From VRUG01 sp965372745 (GTDB taxonomy: Bacteria > Planctomycetota > Phycisphaerae > Sedimentisphaerales > Anaerobacaceae), in assembly GCA_965372745.1 (NCBI GenBank), contig CBDVDM010000005.1, positions 7,256 through 71,255 of the forward strand: a stretch of 64,000 nt of DNA. Direction: 5' to 3'. The translations under genes and the position numbers were made by a program. The notes under the pieces are model-generated. The model worked only from the letters and a program-made list of their open reading frames with translations, was not told the origin of the DNA and searched no databases. Of this stretch, positions 25,767-34,144 are shown piece by piece. Position 1 is the first letter of the stretch. The number at the start of each line of letters is the position of its first letter.

Positions 25767-26498
25767 CTATAAGTTTTCAGGTATAAACTTCTTACTGTTC
25801 CATCCAAATAAGATTATCTTTATAAAATTGTGTTTCATAGAATCAATTTCAGCCTTCCTGAAATTTACGAAATCATTGCGGTCACTTTCAATAAAAAAAA
25901 CAGTATCATCGAATGTTATAATAAGGATAGTCTCGTTTTTCCCATATGGTTGATTGGGGCCCATAGACTTTTTACACTTTTTATTAGCGCCTTCTTTAAC
26001 AAGTTCTTTGGCTTTACAAATTGTTTCTTTATGACTTGGAGAATCATCACTTGTAATTATGTCACTTGCTGATCGGTTTCGCTTTGTCTTATTTCCTTTG
26101 ACGCCGTGAATGTTGTGCGCCCAAGGTGTACTTCCCTTCTCTATGAGAAGTTCTTTTTGAAGCCCCCATTTCCGTCCATCTATGGCATCGATAATTTCTA
26201 CAAAAATTTCCTTGTTGTCATCGAAGATTATTCCATCATATTGCTCTGAACCACAACAAGGTTTAAACCTGACTTCTGGCTTATTGCCATAGTAGGTGTT
26301 TGCGTAATATGCAAAAGGTGCAAGTTCATGTTCGAATTTGTAGGGCAATCCTTTGGCAAGTTCACTATATGTTTCTGTTTTTGAATGCCCGCTCCATGCG
26401 CACAGTTCTTTTCTCTTATGCTCGACAAACTTAAGAAGGTCCTTAGCTGACCGTTTTTCCGTATATTCAATTTTTGTAAGAATGTCGTTGATATCCAT
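25767..26498 (-). CDS. Orphan protein of unknown function
   Basis: A 243-residue soluble protein not resembling a family I know. Lys/Asp/Asn content is high and cysteines are few (CAWSG, KPCCGSEQ, KKCKKS). A central block, QYDGIIFDDNKEIFVEIIDAIDGRKWGLQKELLIEKG, alternates strands and acidic residues in a way reminiscent of a PD-(D/E)XK nuclease core, but the E-x-K part is not clear, so this is only a hint. AGGA precedes the ATG. The gene sits in a repeat-rich accessory region and may be horizontally acquired. Confidence 0.6.
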   Translation of the reverse strand: MDINDILTKIEYTEKRSAKDLLKFVEHKRKELCAWSGHSKTETYSELAKGLPYKFEHELAPFAYYANTYYGNKPEVRFKPCCGSEQYDGIIFDDNKEIFVEIIDAIDGRKWGLQKELLIEKGSTPWAHNIHGVKGNKTKRNRSASDIITSDDSPSHKETICKAKELVKEGANKKCKKSMGPNQPYGKNETILIITFDDTVFFIESDRNDFVNFRKAEIDSMKHNFIKIILFGWNSKKFIPENL

Positions 26499-26567
26499 AT
26501 ATCCTATTCACTTAATAAAACTGTATGTTTCTTTTTGTGCATAATCAATAGGAAAAAAAGTGAATTG

Positions 26568-26625
26568 TTAGCGTTTTCTTCTCACCATCATCGCACCGAG
26601 GCCGACGGCCCTAATACGAAAGTCG
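26568..26625 (-). pseudogene. Possible remnant of a PEP-CTERM sorting tail
   Basis: On the minus strand, 26625-26568 reads ...RAVGLGAMMVRRKR and then TAA, resembling the very end of PEP-CTERM anchors (a Gly/Ala-rich hydrophobic stretch followed by an arginine cluster). The hydrophobic part is short, there is no start and no PEP motif, and it lies beyond the stop of the neighbouring lipoprotein gene. If real it is the tail of a lost gene. Confidence 0.3.
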
Positions 26626-27117
26626 CCGCTCCCACTTCTCTACTATTTCTTGCGTTCGTATCTTGTGTCGGTGTAGCCTTAATTCTAAGGATTGTTTCTC
26701 CTTGCTCAATCTACCAGATTCAGATTCCAATTCCTTTTGTTCATTAAAATAGTCCATGACGACATTCATTTCTTCAACAGTTAAAGCAGCTCGTAATTTT
26801 TCGATAAACTCGTAGGTTTTAATTTGGTCATTACTCGGTGTAATAAAACGTATAAAATCTTCATAAAGTTTTATTTTCTCATCAGTATCGAGAACTTGCA
26901 GGAATGACATTTGCCGCAATACGAGGGACTCAAGTTTTGTATTGTAATCTGTTTTTCGCTGTTTATATTTCTCCCAGTCTTGGTCCCAAAGGCTCCCGTC
27001 AGCCTCCAATTGCGAAAAATCATACTTCATTTGTGCAACGCGAGGACTGTCTGGCAGATTACACCCTACACATGCAACTATGAAAACGGCGAACAAAAGA
27101 ATTGCTTGCTTTTTCAT
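26611..27117 (-). CDS. Putative lipoprotein with coiled coil
   Basis: A 168-residue protein starting MKKQAILLFAVFIVACVGC: a basic N terminus, a hydrophobic core and a lipobox-like IVAC (or CVGC) for signal peptidase II, so probably a lipoprotein. The mature part is helical and highly charged, ending in a Glu/Lys/Arg-rich coiled coil (about 125-165). No domain is recognised. ATG 27117 has AAAGGA 7 nt upstream; an earlier in-frame start at 27144 would put charged residues ahead of the signal. Confidence 0.65.
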   Translation of the reverse strand: MKKQAILLFAVFIVACVGCNLPDSPRVAQMKYDFSQLEADGSLWDQDWEKYKQRKTDYNTKLESLVLRQMSFLQVLDTDEKIKLYEDFIRFITPSNDQIKTYEFIEKLRAALTVEEMNVVMDYFNEQKELESESGRLSKEKQSLELRLHRHKIRTQEIVEKWERRLSY

Positions 27118-27145
27118 TATTGTCCTTTTCAGAAAAGTTATCACC

Positions 27146-27304
27146 TCACCATCTTAACGATTGCCTGCCGTAATTCAACCGATAAGTCGGCCAACGCTCG
27201 ACCATTTCCGTATTGGAAAGTTCGCCTTCGCCGGCCTTGTTTACGGCGATGATGCGGTATTCAAGCTCTTTTCCCTTCGGCTGGTCAACTAATTGTGGCC
27301 TCTG
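27146..27304 (-). pseudogene. Remnant of a fibronectin type III domain
   Basis: Minus-strand translation gives a tail, GKELEYRIIAVNKAGEGELSN followed by TEMVERW, which is the last two strands of an FN3 domain (Y-R-x-x-A-x-N-x-x-G-x-G-x-x-S). An in-frame TGA lies directly upstream at the 5' end, with no start codon, and TGA ends it at 27146. It is a fragment of a lost secreted or surface protein. Confidence 0.6.
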
Positions 27305-27320
27305 TCATAATATAAACCAT

Positions 27321-27426
27321 ATTCACCACGAAGGACGCGAAGTTCGCGAAGTTAAATCAAAGAATTCAATATTTCTTCGTGTTTTTCTCCACAGGATGCC
27401 TTACGGCAGTGCACTTCGTGGTGAAT
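27321..27426. repeat. Inverted-repeat element, 13-bp arms
   Basis: ATTCACCACGAAG at 27321-27333 and its exact complement CTTCGTGGTGAAT at 27414-27426 frame about 80 bp, which also contain GACGCGAAGTTCGCGAAGTT. No ORF is inside. The rest of the 27145-27547 gap shows only the FN3 remnant. It has the look of a small palindromic mobile or repeat element. Confidence 0.6.
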
Positions 27427-27547
27427 AAACCTTTATTGTCATAGAATAAACCGCCTTAATGGAGAAGCTCTATTCTAACAAATTTTATTTCCTTTGCACA
27501 ACTTCACTTGGGGAATCCGGGGTATCTTCTCTCCAATCCAAACAGAA

Positions 27548-28711
27548 CTACTTTTGCTCCAGTAGTTTTTTATAAACTGCTTCGATGGTATCTACCATAG
27601 TATCCGGTGCGAATTTCTCTTTTACAGATTCTCGTCCGTTTTTGCCGAGGTTCTCCCGCAACTCTTTATTTTCTATTAACTCCGCACTCGCATTTATCAG
27701 TTGCTCAACATTTTCAGGCTCAACAAGTCTACCGGTGTTTTCATTTATCACTTCTTTTGCGCCATCTATATCAAATGAAATCGCAGGTTTGGCACATAAC
27801 ATTGCCTGAGGCAGCGCCCTGGCCAATCCTTCGCGGAGCGAACAATGGACGAGTATGTCGGAAGCGGCAATCGCCAGCGGTATCTCGTTTGGAGACATCA
27901 AGCCTGTAAACCTGAATTTATCTGCTAATCCCAGCTGCTTAACTTCACGCCTGTATCTGTCACTCAAATTACCATCGCCGACAAACAGCCAAATTACGTT
28001 TTCGAATCGTTTAGACAATTCTTTGGCAGATTCGATAATATAATCATGGCCTTTAAGCATAAACAATCTTGCAATCGTTACAAGCACAACTGCATCGGTG
28101 CTTATGTTATGCCGTTGACGGAAATTTTTTATTTTCTCTTCGCTTATAGGTGTTAAGAAACTTTCCTCTTCAATAGCTGAATAAGCGGTGCAAAATTGTG
28201 AGCGTTTACCGATACCGGCGACGAGGGCCTTGGCGGTCATGGCATCGGCAACACTAATGAAAAAGTCCGTTTTTTTAGCAGTCACCTTCTCAATAGCAAT
28301 ATAGAATTTATTCAACCATTGACTCTGGTATGGATGAAAAGCCAGGCCATGGATTGTATGAACTATCTTCGGCCTGGGTTTTAGATTATACGCGGCGAAT
28401 CGTCCCAGTACGCCTGCTTTTGCTGAATGGGTATGAACAATATCGGGTTTTAACTGCTTTAATAATCTTTTGATTTCAATATAGCTTTTCAAATCCTTTA
28501 GCGGGTTAATTGCCCGAATCATATTATCAACTACAATCGTTTTATACTTTTGTCCCTTAGTCTGATTGAAAAGCTCTCCTTCGGATCCGATTGCAGGCCC
28601 GGTTATCAGCGTAACATCGTGGCCTCTCTGGGCGAGTAATTTACAGGTAATTAACGTATTCTCCTGCGCACCGCCAAGTATTAGTCTTGTTATTATATGT
28701 ACGATAATCAT
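27548..28711 (-). CDS. GT4-family glycosyltransferase
   Basis: A 387-residue GT-B glycosyltransferase of the GT4 (glycosyl transferase group 1) family. The N-terminal domain opens with IITRLILGGAQENTLITCKLLAQRGHDVTLITG and has a TVHTHSAKAGVLGRFA-type acceptor region; the C-terminal domain shows VGDGNLSDRYRREVKQLGL, ILVHCSLREGLARALPQAMLCAKPAISFDIDGAKEVI (the E-x7-E nucleotide-sugar motif). Substrate unknown; surface polysaccharide synthesis is the usual role. It is a lone gene in the accessory region, with no other glycan genes beside it. Confidence 0.88.
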   Translation of the reverse strand: MIIVHIITRLILGGAQENTLITCKLLAQRGHDVTLITGPAIGSEGELFNQTKGQKYKTIVVDNMIRAINPLKDLKSYIEIKRLLKQLKPDIVHTHSAKAGVLGRFAAYNLKPRPKIVHTIHGLAFHPYQSQWLNKFYIAIEKVTAKKTDFFISVADAMTAKALVAGIGKRSQFCTAYSAIEEESFLTPISEEKIKNFRQRHNISTDAVVLVTIARLFMLKGHDYIIESAKELSKRFENVIWLFVGDGNLSDRYRREVKQLGLADKFRFTGLMSPNEIPLAIAASDILVHCSLREGLARALPQAMLCAKPAISFDIDGAKEVINENTGRLVEPENVEQLINASAELIENKELRENLGKNGRESVKEKFAPDTMVDTIEAVYKKLLEQK

Positions 28712-28747
28712 AGAATATAGAACACAGAATTTAGAATACAGAATATA
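28710..28747. repeat. AGAATA-type short repeat, left of the four-helix gene
   Basis: Tandem units of the form TAGAATATAGAACACAGAAT lie here, and a related sequence in inverted orientation (ACAGAATATAGAAC and similar, read on the minus strand) lies at 29247-29281. Together they bracket the four-helix-bundle gene. Confidence 0.5.
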
Positions 28748-28763
28748 AAAATTTCAATCCTTC

Positions 28764-29123
28764 TCATATTTCAGCCCTTACAGCTTTTGAATATGCCATT
28801 AACATCTTGCTGACCTCTTCTGTCAGTAGTGAATATCCCGTAACATCGCCATATTTCAGGTCGTTCACAAGAATCAAATAATAACGACATTCTTCCAGCG
28901 AACTCTGTGCTATACCCAGGAAATATACCTTTTCCCGCTTACTCCTTTTTCTAAAACCCTCAGCTATATTAGCAGCGATTGAAACAGCAGCCCTTCTCAA
29001 TTGCGAAGTCAGTCCGTACATCTCACTCTTTGGAAAATTTTCACTCAGGCGATACATCGACAGAACAAATTTATGCGCTTTTTGCCAGACAATTAAATCT
29101 GTAAAATTTTTTGCCTTCTCCAT
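28764..29123 (-). CDS. Four-helix-bundle protein (23S rRNA intervening-sequence type)
   Basis: A 119-residue S23-type protein, first known from intervening sequences in 23S rRNA genes but mostly free-standing, as here. Family marks are the start FTDLIVWQKAHKFVLSMYRLSENFPKSEMYGLTSQLRRAAVSIAANIAEGFRK and the closing helix pair. It forms a homopentamer in known structures; the role is unresolved. It is flanked by similar AGAATA-type repeats in opposite orientation, as if carried in a small element. Confidence 0.93.
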   Translation of the reverse strand: MEKAKNFTDLIVWQKAHKFVLSMYRLSENFPKSEMYGLTSQLRRAAVSIAANIAEGFRKRSKREKVYFLGIAQSSLEECRYYLILVNDLKYGDVTGYSLLTEEVSKMLMAYSKAVRAEI

Positions 29124-29246
29124 AATAAATCCTTATCACCAAGTACATTCAAGATTTTCAAGAGCTTCTACTACTTCCGCTGTTTTTGCAAAAACTTTTG
29201 ATTCTAAATTACTATCTGCCTTTCATATTCTGCCAGACAAAATTCT

Positions 29247-29281
29247 TCTGATTTCTGTGTTCTGAGTTCTATATTCTGTTT
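29247..29281. repeat. AGAATA-type short repeat, right of the four-helix gene
   Basis: Inverted relative of 28710-28747: on the minus strand it reads TAAAAACAGAATATAGAAC and then CTCAGAACACAGAAATCAGA. It directly precedes the truA stop codon. Confidence 0.5.
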
Positions 29282-30022
29282 TTAGTATTTAATCCATTCC
29301 AGGCAAAGTCCTGCTGCCGGTGCAATAGGCCCGGCAGCGGTGCGGTCTTTTGCCTTCAATATTTTTTCTATTCTTTCAGCCTGCATTCTTCCAATACCGA
29401 CTTCTACCAGCGTCCCTACAATATTTCTAACCATATTATATAAAAAACCGTCACCTTCTACTTCTGTGTGAACATAATCACCTTCTTTAGTAACACACAA
29501 TCTAAAAATTGTCCTCACCGTATTTTCTCGTGGGTCTGCTGCCGACGCAAATGATTTGAAATCCTTTTTGCCAACCAGCAGCTTTGCCGCTCTGTCCATT
29601 GCATCGACGTCAAGTTCACTCGACAAATGCCAACAATGCCTGATTTGTAATACCGGCCGAACCTTGCCCGTATAAATCGTGTAGCGGTAGAGCTTGTTTT
29701 TTACATCACTTATAACATCAAAGCCGCCCGGCATCTTAACTGCGTCAATGACCGCAATATCTTCCGGCAGCCGGTCTGTTATAGCTTTTGCAAAGTTTTC
29801 GGTGGGAATTGGAGAATCAATCTCCATCATCGCAACCTGGCCCAATGCGCTTACACCGGCATCAGTTCTGCTTGCTCCTGTGATGGAAATTTCAGTATTG
29901 GTCAGGCTTTGAATTGCTTCTGTAAGAGTACCCTGAATGGTTTTCTGTCCCGGCTGAATCGCCCAGCCATGATAGTCACTGCCATCATAACAAATTGTAA
30001 GCTTAATCTTACGAACCGCCAT
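29282..30022 (-). CDS. truA: tRNA pseudouridine(38-40) synthase TruA
   Basis: Isomerises uridines in the anticodon arm of many tRNAs. In 246 residues the catalytic aspartate is D54 in GASRTDAGVSALGQV, with the N-terminal YDGSDYHGWAIQPG and C-terminal GDGFLYNMVRNIVGTLVEVG family motifs. The length is normal. It lies 9 bp downstream of asd and may share its transcript. Confidence 0.96.
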   Translation of the reverse strand: MAVRKIKLTICYDGSDYHGWAIQPGQKTIQGTLTEAIQSLTNTEISITGASRTDAGVSALGQVAMMEIDSPIPTENFAKAITDRLPEDIAVIDAVKMPGGFDVISDVKNKLYRYTIYTGKVRPVLQIRHCWHLSSELDVDAMDRAAKLLVGKKDFKSFASAADPRENTVRTIFRLCVTKEGDYVHTEVEGDGFLYNMVRNIVGTLVEVGIGRMQAERIEKILKAKDRTAAGPIAPAAGLCLEWIKY

Positions 30023-30031
30023 AGCAGGCGA

Positions 30032-31033
30032 TTATAACAATTTCTCTGCGATTTGGACAGCGTTTAAAGCAGCGCCCTTGCGAAGCTGGTCGCCAGCGAC
30101 CCAGATGTTAATGCCGCGATTTTCAGGTATCGATTCGTCCTGGCGAATGTGACCAACAAAGATGTTGTCCTTACCGGTAGCGTCTATCGGCATGGGAAAA
30201 CGATTATTTTCACGGTCATCTATAAGTGAAACCCCCGGCGCAGTACTCAGCAGGTCCCGAACCTGCTCGGCAGTTATCGGGTCAATAAATTCCAAGTTGA
30301 TACTCTCGCAATGCGCTCTGAAAACCGGAATACGAATGCAGGTACAGGTAATTGCAATATCGGCACAGTCGAAAATCTTGCGGGTCTCGTTGACCATTTT
30401 CATCTCTTCTTCATTATAACCGTTTGGTTTTAATGGAGAATTATGACAGAAAACATTAAAGGCTATCTGATACGGAAAAGCCTTGCAGGTAGGTTCTTTG
30501 CCTTCAAGGATTTCACGACTCTGATTTTCAAGTTCATCAATAGCAGCCTGACCTGCACCGCTTGCTGCCTGATAAGTGCTCACTACCATTCGCTTGATGG
30601 GGTTGGCTTTGTGTAAAGGCCAGACCGGCACTATACCGATAATTGTCGAACAGTTCGGATTGGCAATTATCCCTTTATGATTGGCAATCTCCTGCGGATT
30701 TATTTCAGGGATTACCAAAGGCACATCCGCATCCATTCTAAACGCTGAAGAGTTATCAACTACCACAGCTCCAGCCTTTGCCGCTGCCGGTGCAAACTCC
30801 CTGCTTCTGGCACCGCCGGCACTAAACAGAGCAATGTCGATTCCATCAAAACTTTTTTCGGTTAGTTCTTCAACAATATAATCCTTGCCTCTGAAATTTA
30901 TTACCTTGCCAGCTGAACGACTGCTGGCGAGCATCTTTAATGAATCAAATGCGAATTCTCTTTCCTGCAGAATACTCAAAAATTCCTGTCCGACTGCTCC
31001 GGTTACTCCCGCTATGGCTAATCTACAACCCAT
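30032..31033 (-). CDS. asd: Aspartate-semialdehyde dehydrogenase
   Basis: NADP-dependent enzyme making aspartate semialdehyde for lysine (and diaminopimelate), threonine and methionine synthesis. The 333 residues open with the nucleotide-binding AIAGVTGAVGQEFL; the active-site cysteine is C128 in NPNCSTI, and the catalytic His lies in PVFRAHCESINLEF. GGGAG is present near the ATG. In the leader at about 31074-31093 a GGCAG/CTGCC stem occurs, without the hallmarks of a lysine riboswitch. The pathway links to the MetX-MetW fusion at 45979. Confidence 0.96.
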   Translation of the reverse strand: MGCRLAIAGVTGAVGQEFLSILQEREFAFDSLKMLASSRSAGKVINFRGKDYIVEELTEKSFDGIDIALFSAGGARSREFAPAAAKAGAVVVDNSSAFRMDADVPLVIPEINPQEIANHKGIIANPNCSTIIGIVPVWPLHKANPIKRMVVSTYQAASGAGQAAIDELENQSREILEGKEPTCKAFPYQIAFNVFCHNSPLKPNGYNEEEMKMVNETRKIFDCADIAITCTCIRIPVFRAHCESINLEFIDPITAEQVRDLLSTAPGVSLIDDRENNRFPMPIDATGKDNIFVGHIRQDESIPENRGINIWVAGDQLRKGAALNAVQIAEKLL

Positions 31034-31253
31034 TGTTAAAAACTCCCAAAAACATATTCATAAATAATGCAACAGGCAGCCTGATTAGACTGCCCTTTAA
31101 AATCCGTTAAAACCTAAATTGTAGCTTGGGATTATAACAAGTTTTTCGGAAAACTGCAATAGGCTATACAAAGACTTTTTCTGTTTTTCTCTGCCTGCTT
31201 TCGGCCATTACTGCGGCAATATATTTATTTTAATAACAGGATATGTAAACTTT

Positions 31254-31290
31254 AAAAAAAGACCCCGTTTGTTTTAAAGCGTGGTCTTTT
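31254..31290 (-). terminator. Intrinsic terminator downstream of the htrA-type gene
   Basis: On the minus strand AAAGACCACG and CGGGGTCTTT form a 10-bp stem with one mismatch, followed by a run of T, about 30 bp after the protease stop. Confidence 0.75.
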
Positions 31291-31318
31291 GAGCATTGCA
31301 TTTATTGTTTATCGGTTT

Positions 31319-32803
31319 TTAATCTTCAGGAAATTCAAGCACGATGTACCAACTGGAACGACCGTTATAAACTAATAACACCACGGAACCTTTTTTGACA
31401 GCCGGCTCTATCGCCTCTTTAAACTCTTTCGTATTTTTAACCGTCTTGCGGTTCACTTCTGTAATCAGCATTCCACGTCTTATCCCGGCAGATTCAGCCC
31501 TCGAACCGTACTCAACCTCGGTCACCACAACACCTTCGGTGTTCTCATAACCCAAATGCTCTGCCAATTCATCCGTCAGATTTTGAATACTGATTCCAAG
31601 CTTTTCCATAACCTTTGATTCTGCAGCTATCATCTGCTCGGCAGGACGCTCACCCAGTTCAACAGTAATTTTTTTGCGTTTTCCGTCTCGAAGCACAACA
31701 AGCTCTACCTTTGTGCCCGGCTTTAACATGGCAACTTTTCGTTGGAGTTCATTGGCTTTGTTAACTGTTTTGCCTTCGAACTCTATCACTATATCACCTT
31801 TTTTAACCCCGGCTTTGCCTGCAGCTGAATCTTCGCTGACATCCGGTATCAATACACCTTTGGTATTTTCTTCCAGGCCGAATGACCTAGCAAGCTTAGG
31901 CGTTAAATCCTGAATTACAACACCCATAAACCCTCGAACAACCTTACCGCCTTCGATGAGTTGCTCGTAAACGTTTTTAGCCAGATTGATAGGTATTGCC
32001 AGGCCAATTCCTACATTACCCTGTGCGCCAATTATTGCCGTATTAATACCTACCACTTTTCCATCCAGATTGATTAATGGGCCTCCTGAGTTGCCTCTGT
32101 TTATCGCTGCATCGGTCTGGATAAAATTCTCATACTCTGCCAAACCAAGGCCGCTTCTGCCTTTGGCACTTACAATACCGGCAGTTACTGTATGACTCAA
32201 CCCAAACGGATTGCCAATCGCAAGAACCCATTCACCTACTTCTATTTTATCCGAGTCTGCAAGTTCAAGTATCGCTAGTTTCTCAGCTTCTATCTTTATA
32301 ACCGCTACTTCTGACGCTGGGTCCGTACCAATGATTTCCGCCTTGAATTCCCGCTCATCTACTAACTTGACAGTGATTTTGCTTGCACCTTCAATAACAT
32401 GATTGTTTGTTAAAATATAACCATCCGATGAAACAATAAAACCTGAACCCATTGCCGTCTGTTTATAATCCTTACGCGGAGATCGACGTTTCTTAAATGG
32501 CCTGCCAAAGAAAAAATCAAAAAAGTCATCATCTAAAGGTCCAAAATCATCCCCAAAAGGTGACCGCTGTAACCGTGAACGTCCTGCTGAAACCTTCTTC
32601 TCTGCTGTAATCCAGACTACCGCAGGTGACGTTTTTTCCGCTATCTCTGCAAATGCCTTACCTATCTGACGAAGTGCGGTAATGCTATTGCTGTCCTGAC
32701 AAATTGCCGGCACTGCCGATATCGACATTACAAAGACAAAAAGAATTGAAACAACAAGATAACGTGTGGTTCTCTGACTGGTTCGGCTATTTGAAACTTT
32801 CAT
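31319..32803 (-). CDS. HtrA/DegP-like periplasmic serine protease with two PDZ domains
   Basis: A 494-residue envelope quality-control protease. A signal peptide (about 14-36, ending VPAIC) is followed by a linker and a charged patch (about 85-112, FDFFFGRPFKKRRSPRK), a trypsin-like domain with H135 in TNNHVIEG and S239 in NRGNSGGPL, and two PDZ domains (about 290-380 and 400-490). The usual catalytic aspartate (TD-x-A-V-x-K) appears as Glu165 in DPASEVAVIKI, a triad of H-E-S if my alignment is right. AAAGGAG lies 6 nt before the ATG. A good terminator follows. Confidence 0.93.
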   Translation of the reverse strand: MKVSNSRTSQRTTRYLVVSILFVFVMSISAVPAICQDSNSITALRQIGKAFAEIAEKTSPAVVWITAEKKVSAGRSRLQRSPFGDDFGPLDDDFFDFFFGRPFKKRRSPRKDYKQTAMGSGFIVSSDGYILTNNHVIEGASKITVKLVDEREFKAEIIGTDPASEVAVIKIEAEKLAILELADSDKIEVGEWVLAIGNPFGLSHTVTAGIVSAKGRSGLGLAEYENFIQTDAAINRGNSGGPLINLDGKVVGINTAIIGAQGNVGIGLAIPINLAKNVYEQLIEGGKVVRGFMGVVIQDLTPKLARSFGLEENTKGVLIPDVSEDSAAGKAGVKKGDIVIEFEGKTVNKANELQRKVAMLKPGTKVELVVLRDGKRKKITVELGERPAEQMIAAESKVMEKLGISIQNLTDELAEHLGYENTEGVVVTEVEYGSRAESAGIRRGMLITEVNRKTVKNTKEFKEAIEPAVKKGSVVLLVYNGRSSWYIVLEFPED

Positions 32804-32934
32804 CTTTGCTCCTTTGGTTTTAGTTGAAAAATTACGTAAAAAGCCATTGTAATGACCTTTATACGGTCTTTCCCACCTTCAGGTTCGCTACGCCGGATTT
32901 TTTATATAACCTTATTAAAAGTCGGAACTTAATC

Positions 32935-34023
32935 TTATCCGATTTCCTCGTCAATCCAACCCAACAGTTCCTTCAAATCATCAAGCGTTATATCACCCAT
33001 GTGGGCAATACGAAAAGTCTCTTCTTTTAAACCGCCGTAGCCGTTTCCAAAAACAGTATTGTGCTTTTGCTGAACAGCTTTGATAGTCTCAGCTACGTTT
33101 ATAGTCCTGGTGTTTTTAATCGTAGTAAGGGTATTAGAGGCGTATTTTTCCTCACAGAAGAGAGCGAATTTTTCTTTTGCCCATCCTCGAACAAATTCGG
33201 CCATAGCTTTATGGCGGTTCCATGTGTTTTCGATGCCTTCGCTAATCAGCTTTTCGCATTGATAATTCAACGCCATAATATGAGGGATATTCGGTGTTAC
33301 GAGCGTTTGATTTTTTGCTGCAGCTTTTGCCCAAAGCTGAAAATCAAAATAATATCCTCTATCCGGAACATCTTTGCTTTTTTCAATCGCCCGGTTACTT
33401 ACAGCCGCAACCGCCAACCCCGGCGGTATCGCAAAAGCCTTCTGTACCGATGCAAATGTCACGTCCCAGCCGAGATCATCGAAATGTAAAGGCAATCCTA
33501 CCATCGCACTAACCGAATCGACGAAGACAAGTACATCCGGATATTTTTTCTTCATCATCTCAGCTATTTCGTAGACGGGATTTGTAAGGCCTGTGCTTGT
33601 TTCATTGTAAACGAGTGTAATCGCAGCGTAGTTTCCACTTGATAATTTCTCATCAATTGCCTCCGCCGTTATAGCCCGGCCCCATTCGACCTTGAGCTCA
33701 TCAGCCTGCCTGCCGCAGCTTCTTACTACATCCGCCCACTTGTCACTAAACGCTCCGCACATAGTGCAAAGCACTTTTTCATTCTGGCAAACACAGTTGC
33801 GAATAGCTGCCTCCCATATACCAGATGCGCTCGACGTAGATAAAAATACGTTTTGTTCAGTGAAGAAAATCTTTTTCAGCATCTCAACCGTTTCCCCGTG
33901 CAACTGGGCATACTCTTTGCCGCGATGACCTAACGTAGGCCGTGCAAGCTGTTGTAGAACATCTTCGTTTACCTTTACCGGACCTGGAATAAACAGCCTC
34001 GGTGGATTTTTCCAGTCTGTCAT
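32935..34023 (-). CDS. Class V PLP-dependent aminotransferase (alanine-glyoxylate/serine-pyruvate or phosphoserine type)
   Basis: A 362-residue fold-type I PLP enzyme. It has the N-terminal FIPGPVKVNEDVLQQLARPTLGHRG of the serine-pyruvate/alanine-glyoxylate group, the D-S-V-S cofactor aspartate (VLVFVDSVSAMVGLP), and the Schiff-base lysine in FASVQKAFAIPPG. Start ATG 34023 has AAGGAG 8 nt upstream; a TTG two codons earlier is in frame. The DUF1015 gene upstream is often found beside serine-biosynthesis genes, so it may act as a phosphoserine-type aminotransferase; this is inference. Confidence 0.85.
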   Translation of the reverse strand: MTDWKNPPRLFIPGPVKVNEDVLQQLARPTLGHRGKEYAQLHGETVEMLKKIFFTEQNVFLSTSSASGIWEAAIRNCVCQNEKVLCTMCGAFSDKWADVVRSCGRQADELKVEWGRAITAEAIDEKLSSGNYAAITLVYNETSTGLTNPVYEIAEMMKKKYPDVLVFVDSVSAMVGLPLHFDDLGWDVTFASVQKAFAIPPGLAVAAVSNRAIEKSKDVPDRGYYFDFQLWAKAAAKNQTLVTPNIPHIMALNYQCEKLISEGIENTWNRHKAMAEFVRGWAKEKFALFCEEKYASNTLTTIKNTRTINVAETIKAVQQKHNTVFGNGYGGLKEETFRIAHMGDITLDDLKELLGWIDEEIG

Positions 34024-34038
34024 TTGCAAAACTCCTTG

Positions 34039-34072
34039 TTATACCCTTTAGGGTAATAAATTACGCGTTCAG
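34039..34072 (-). repeat. Dispersed intergenic repeat, partial copy C (inverted)
   Basis: TACCCTTTAGGGTAATAAA followed by TTACGCGTT: the complement of the last ~35 bases of copies A and B, with a few changes. It lies between the aminotransferase and DUF1015 genes. Confidence 0.6.
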
Positions 34073-34144
34073 TTTCTATAAGTAACAATCAATAAGCAAG
34101 CTATTGATAAAACACAATTATTAAAGGCAATTGGCAGTATCAAA

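Noticed and set aside
31034..31140. Lysine riboswitch upstream of asd
   Set aside because: Only one short GGCAG/CTGCC stem; the region is far too short and lacks the conserved junction.
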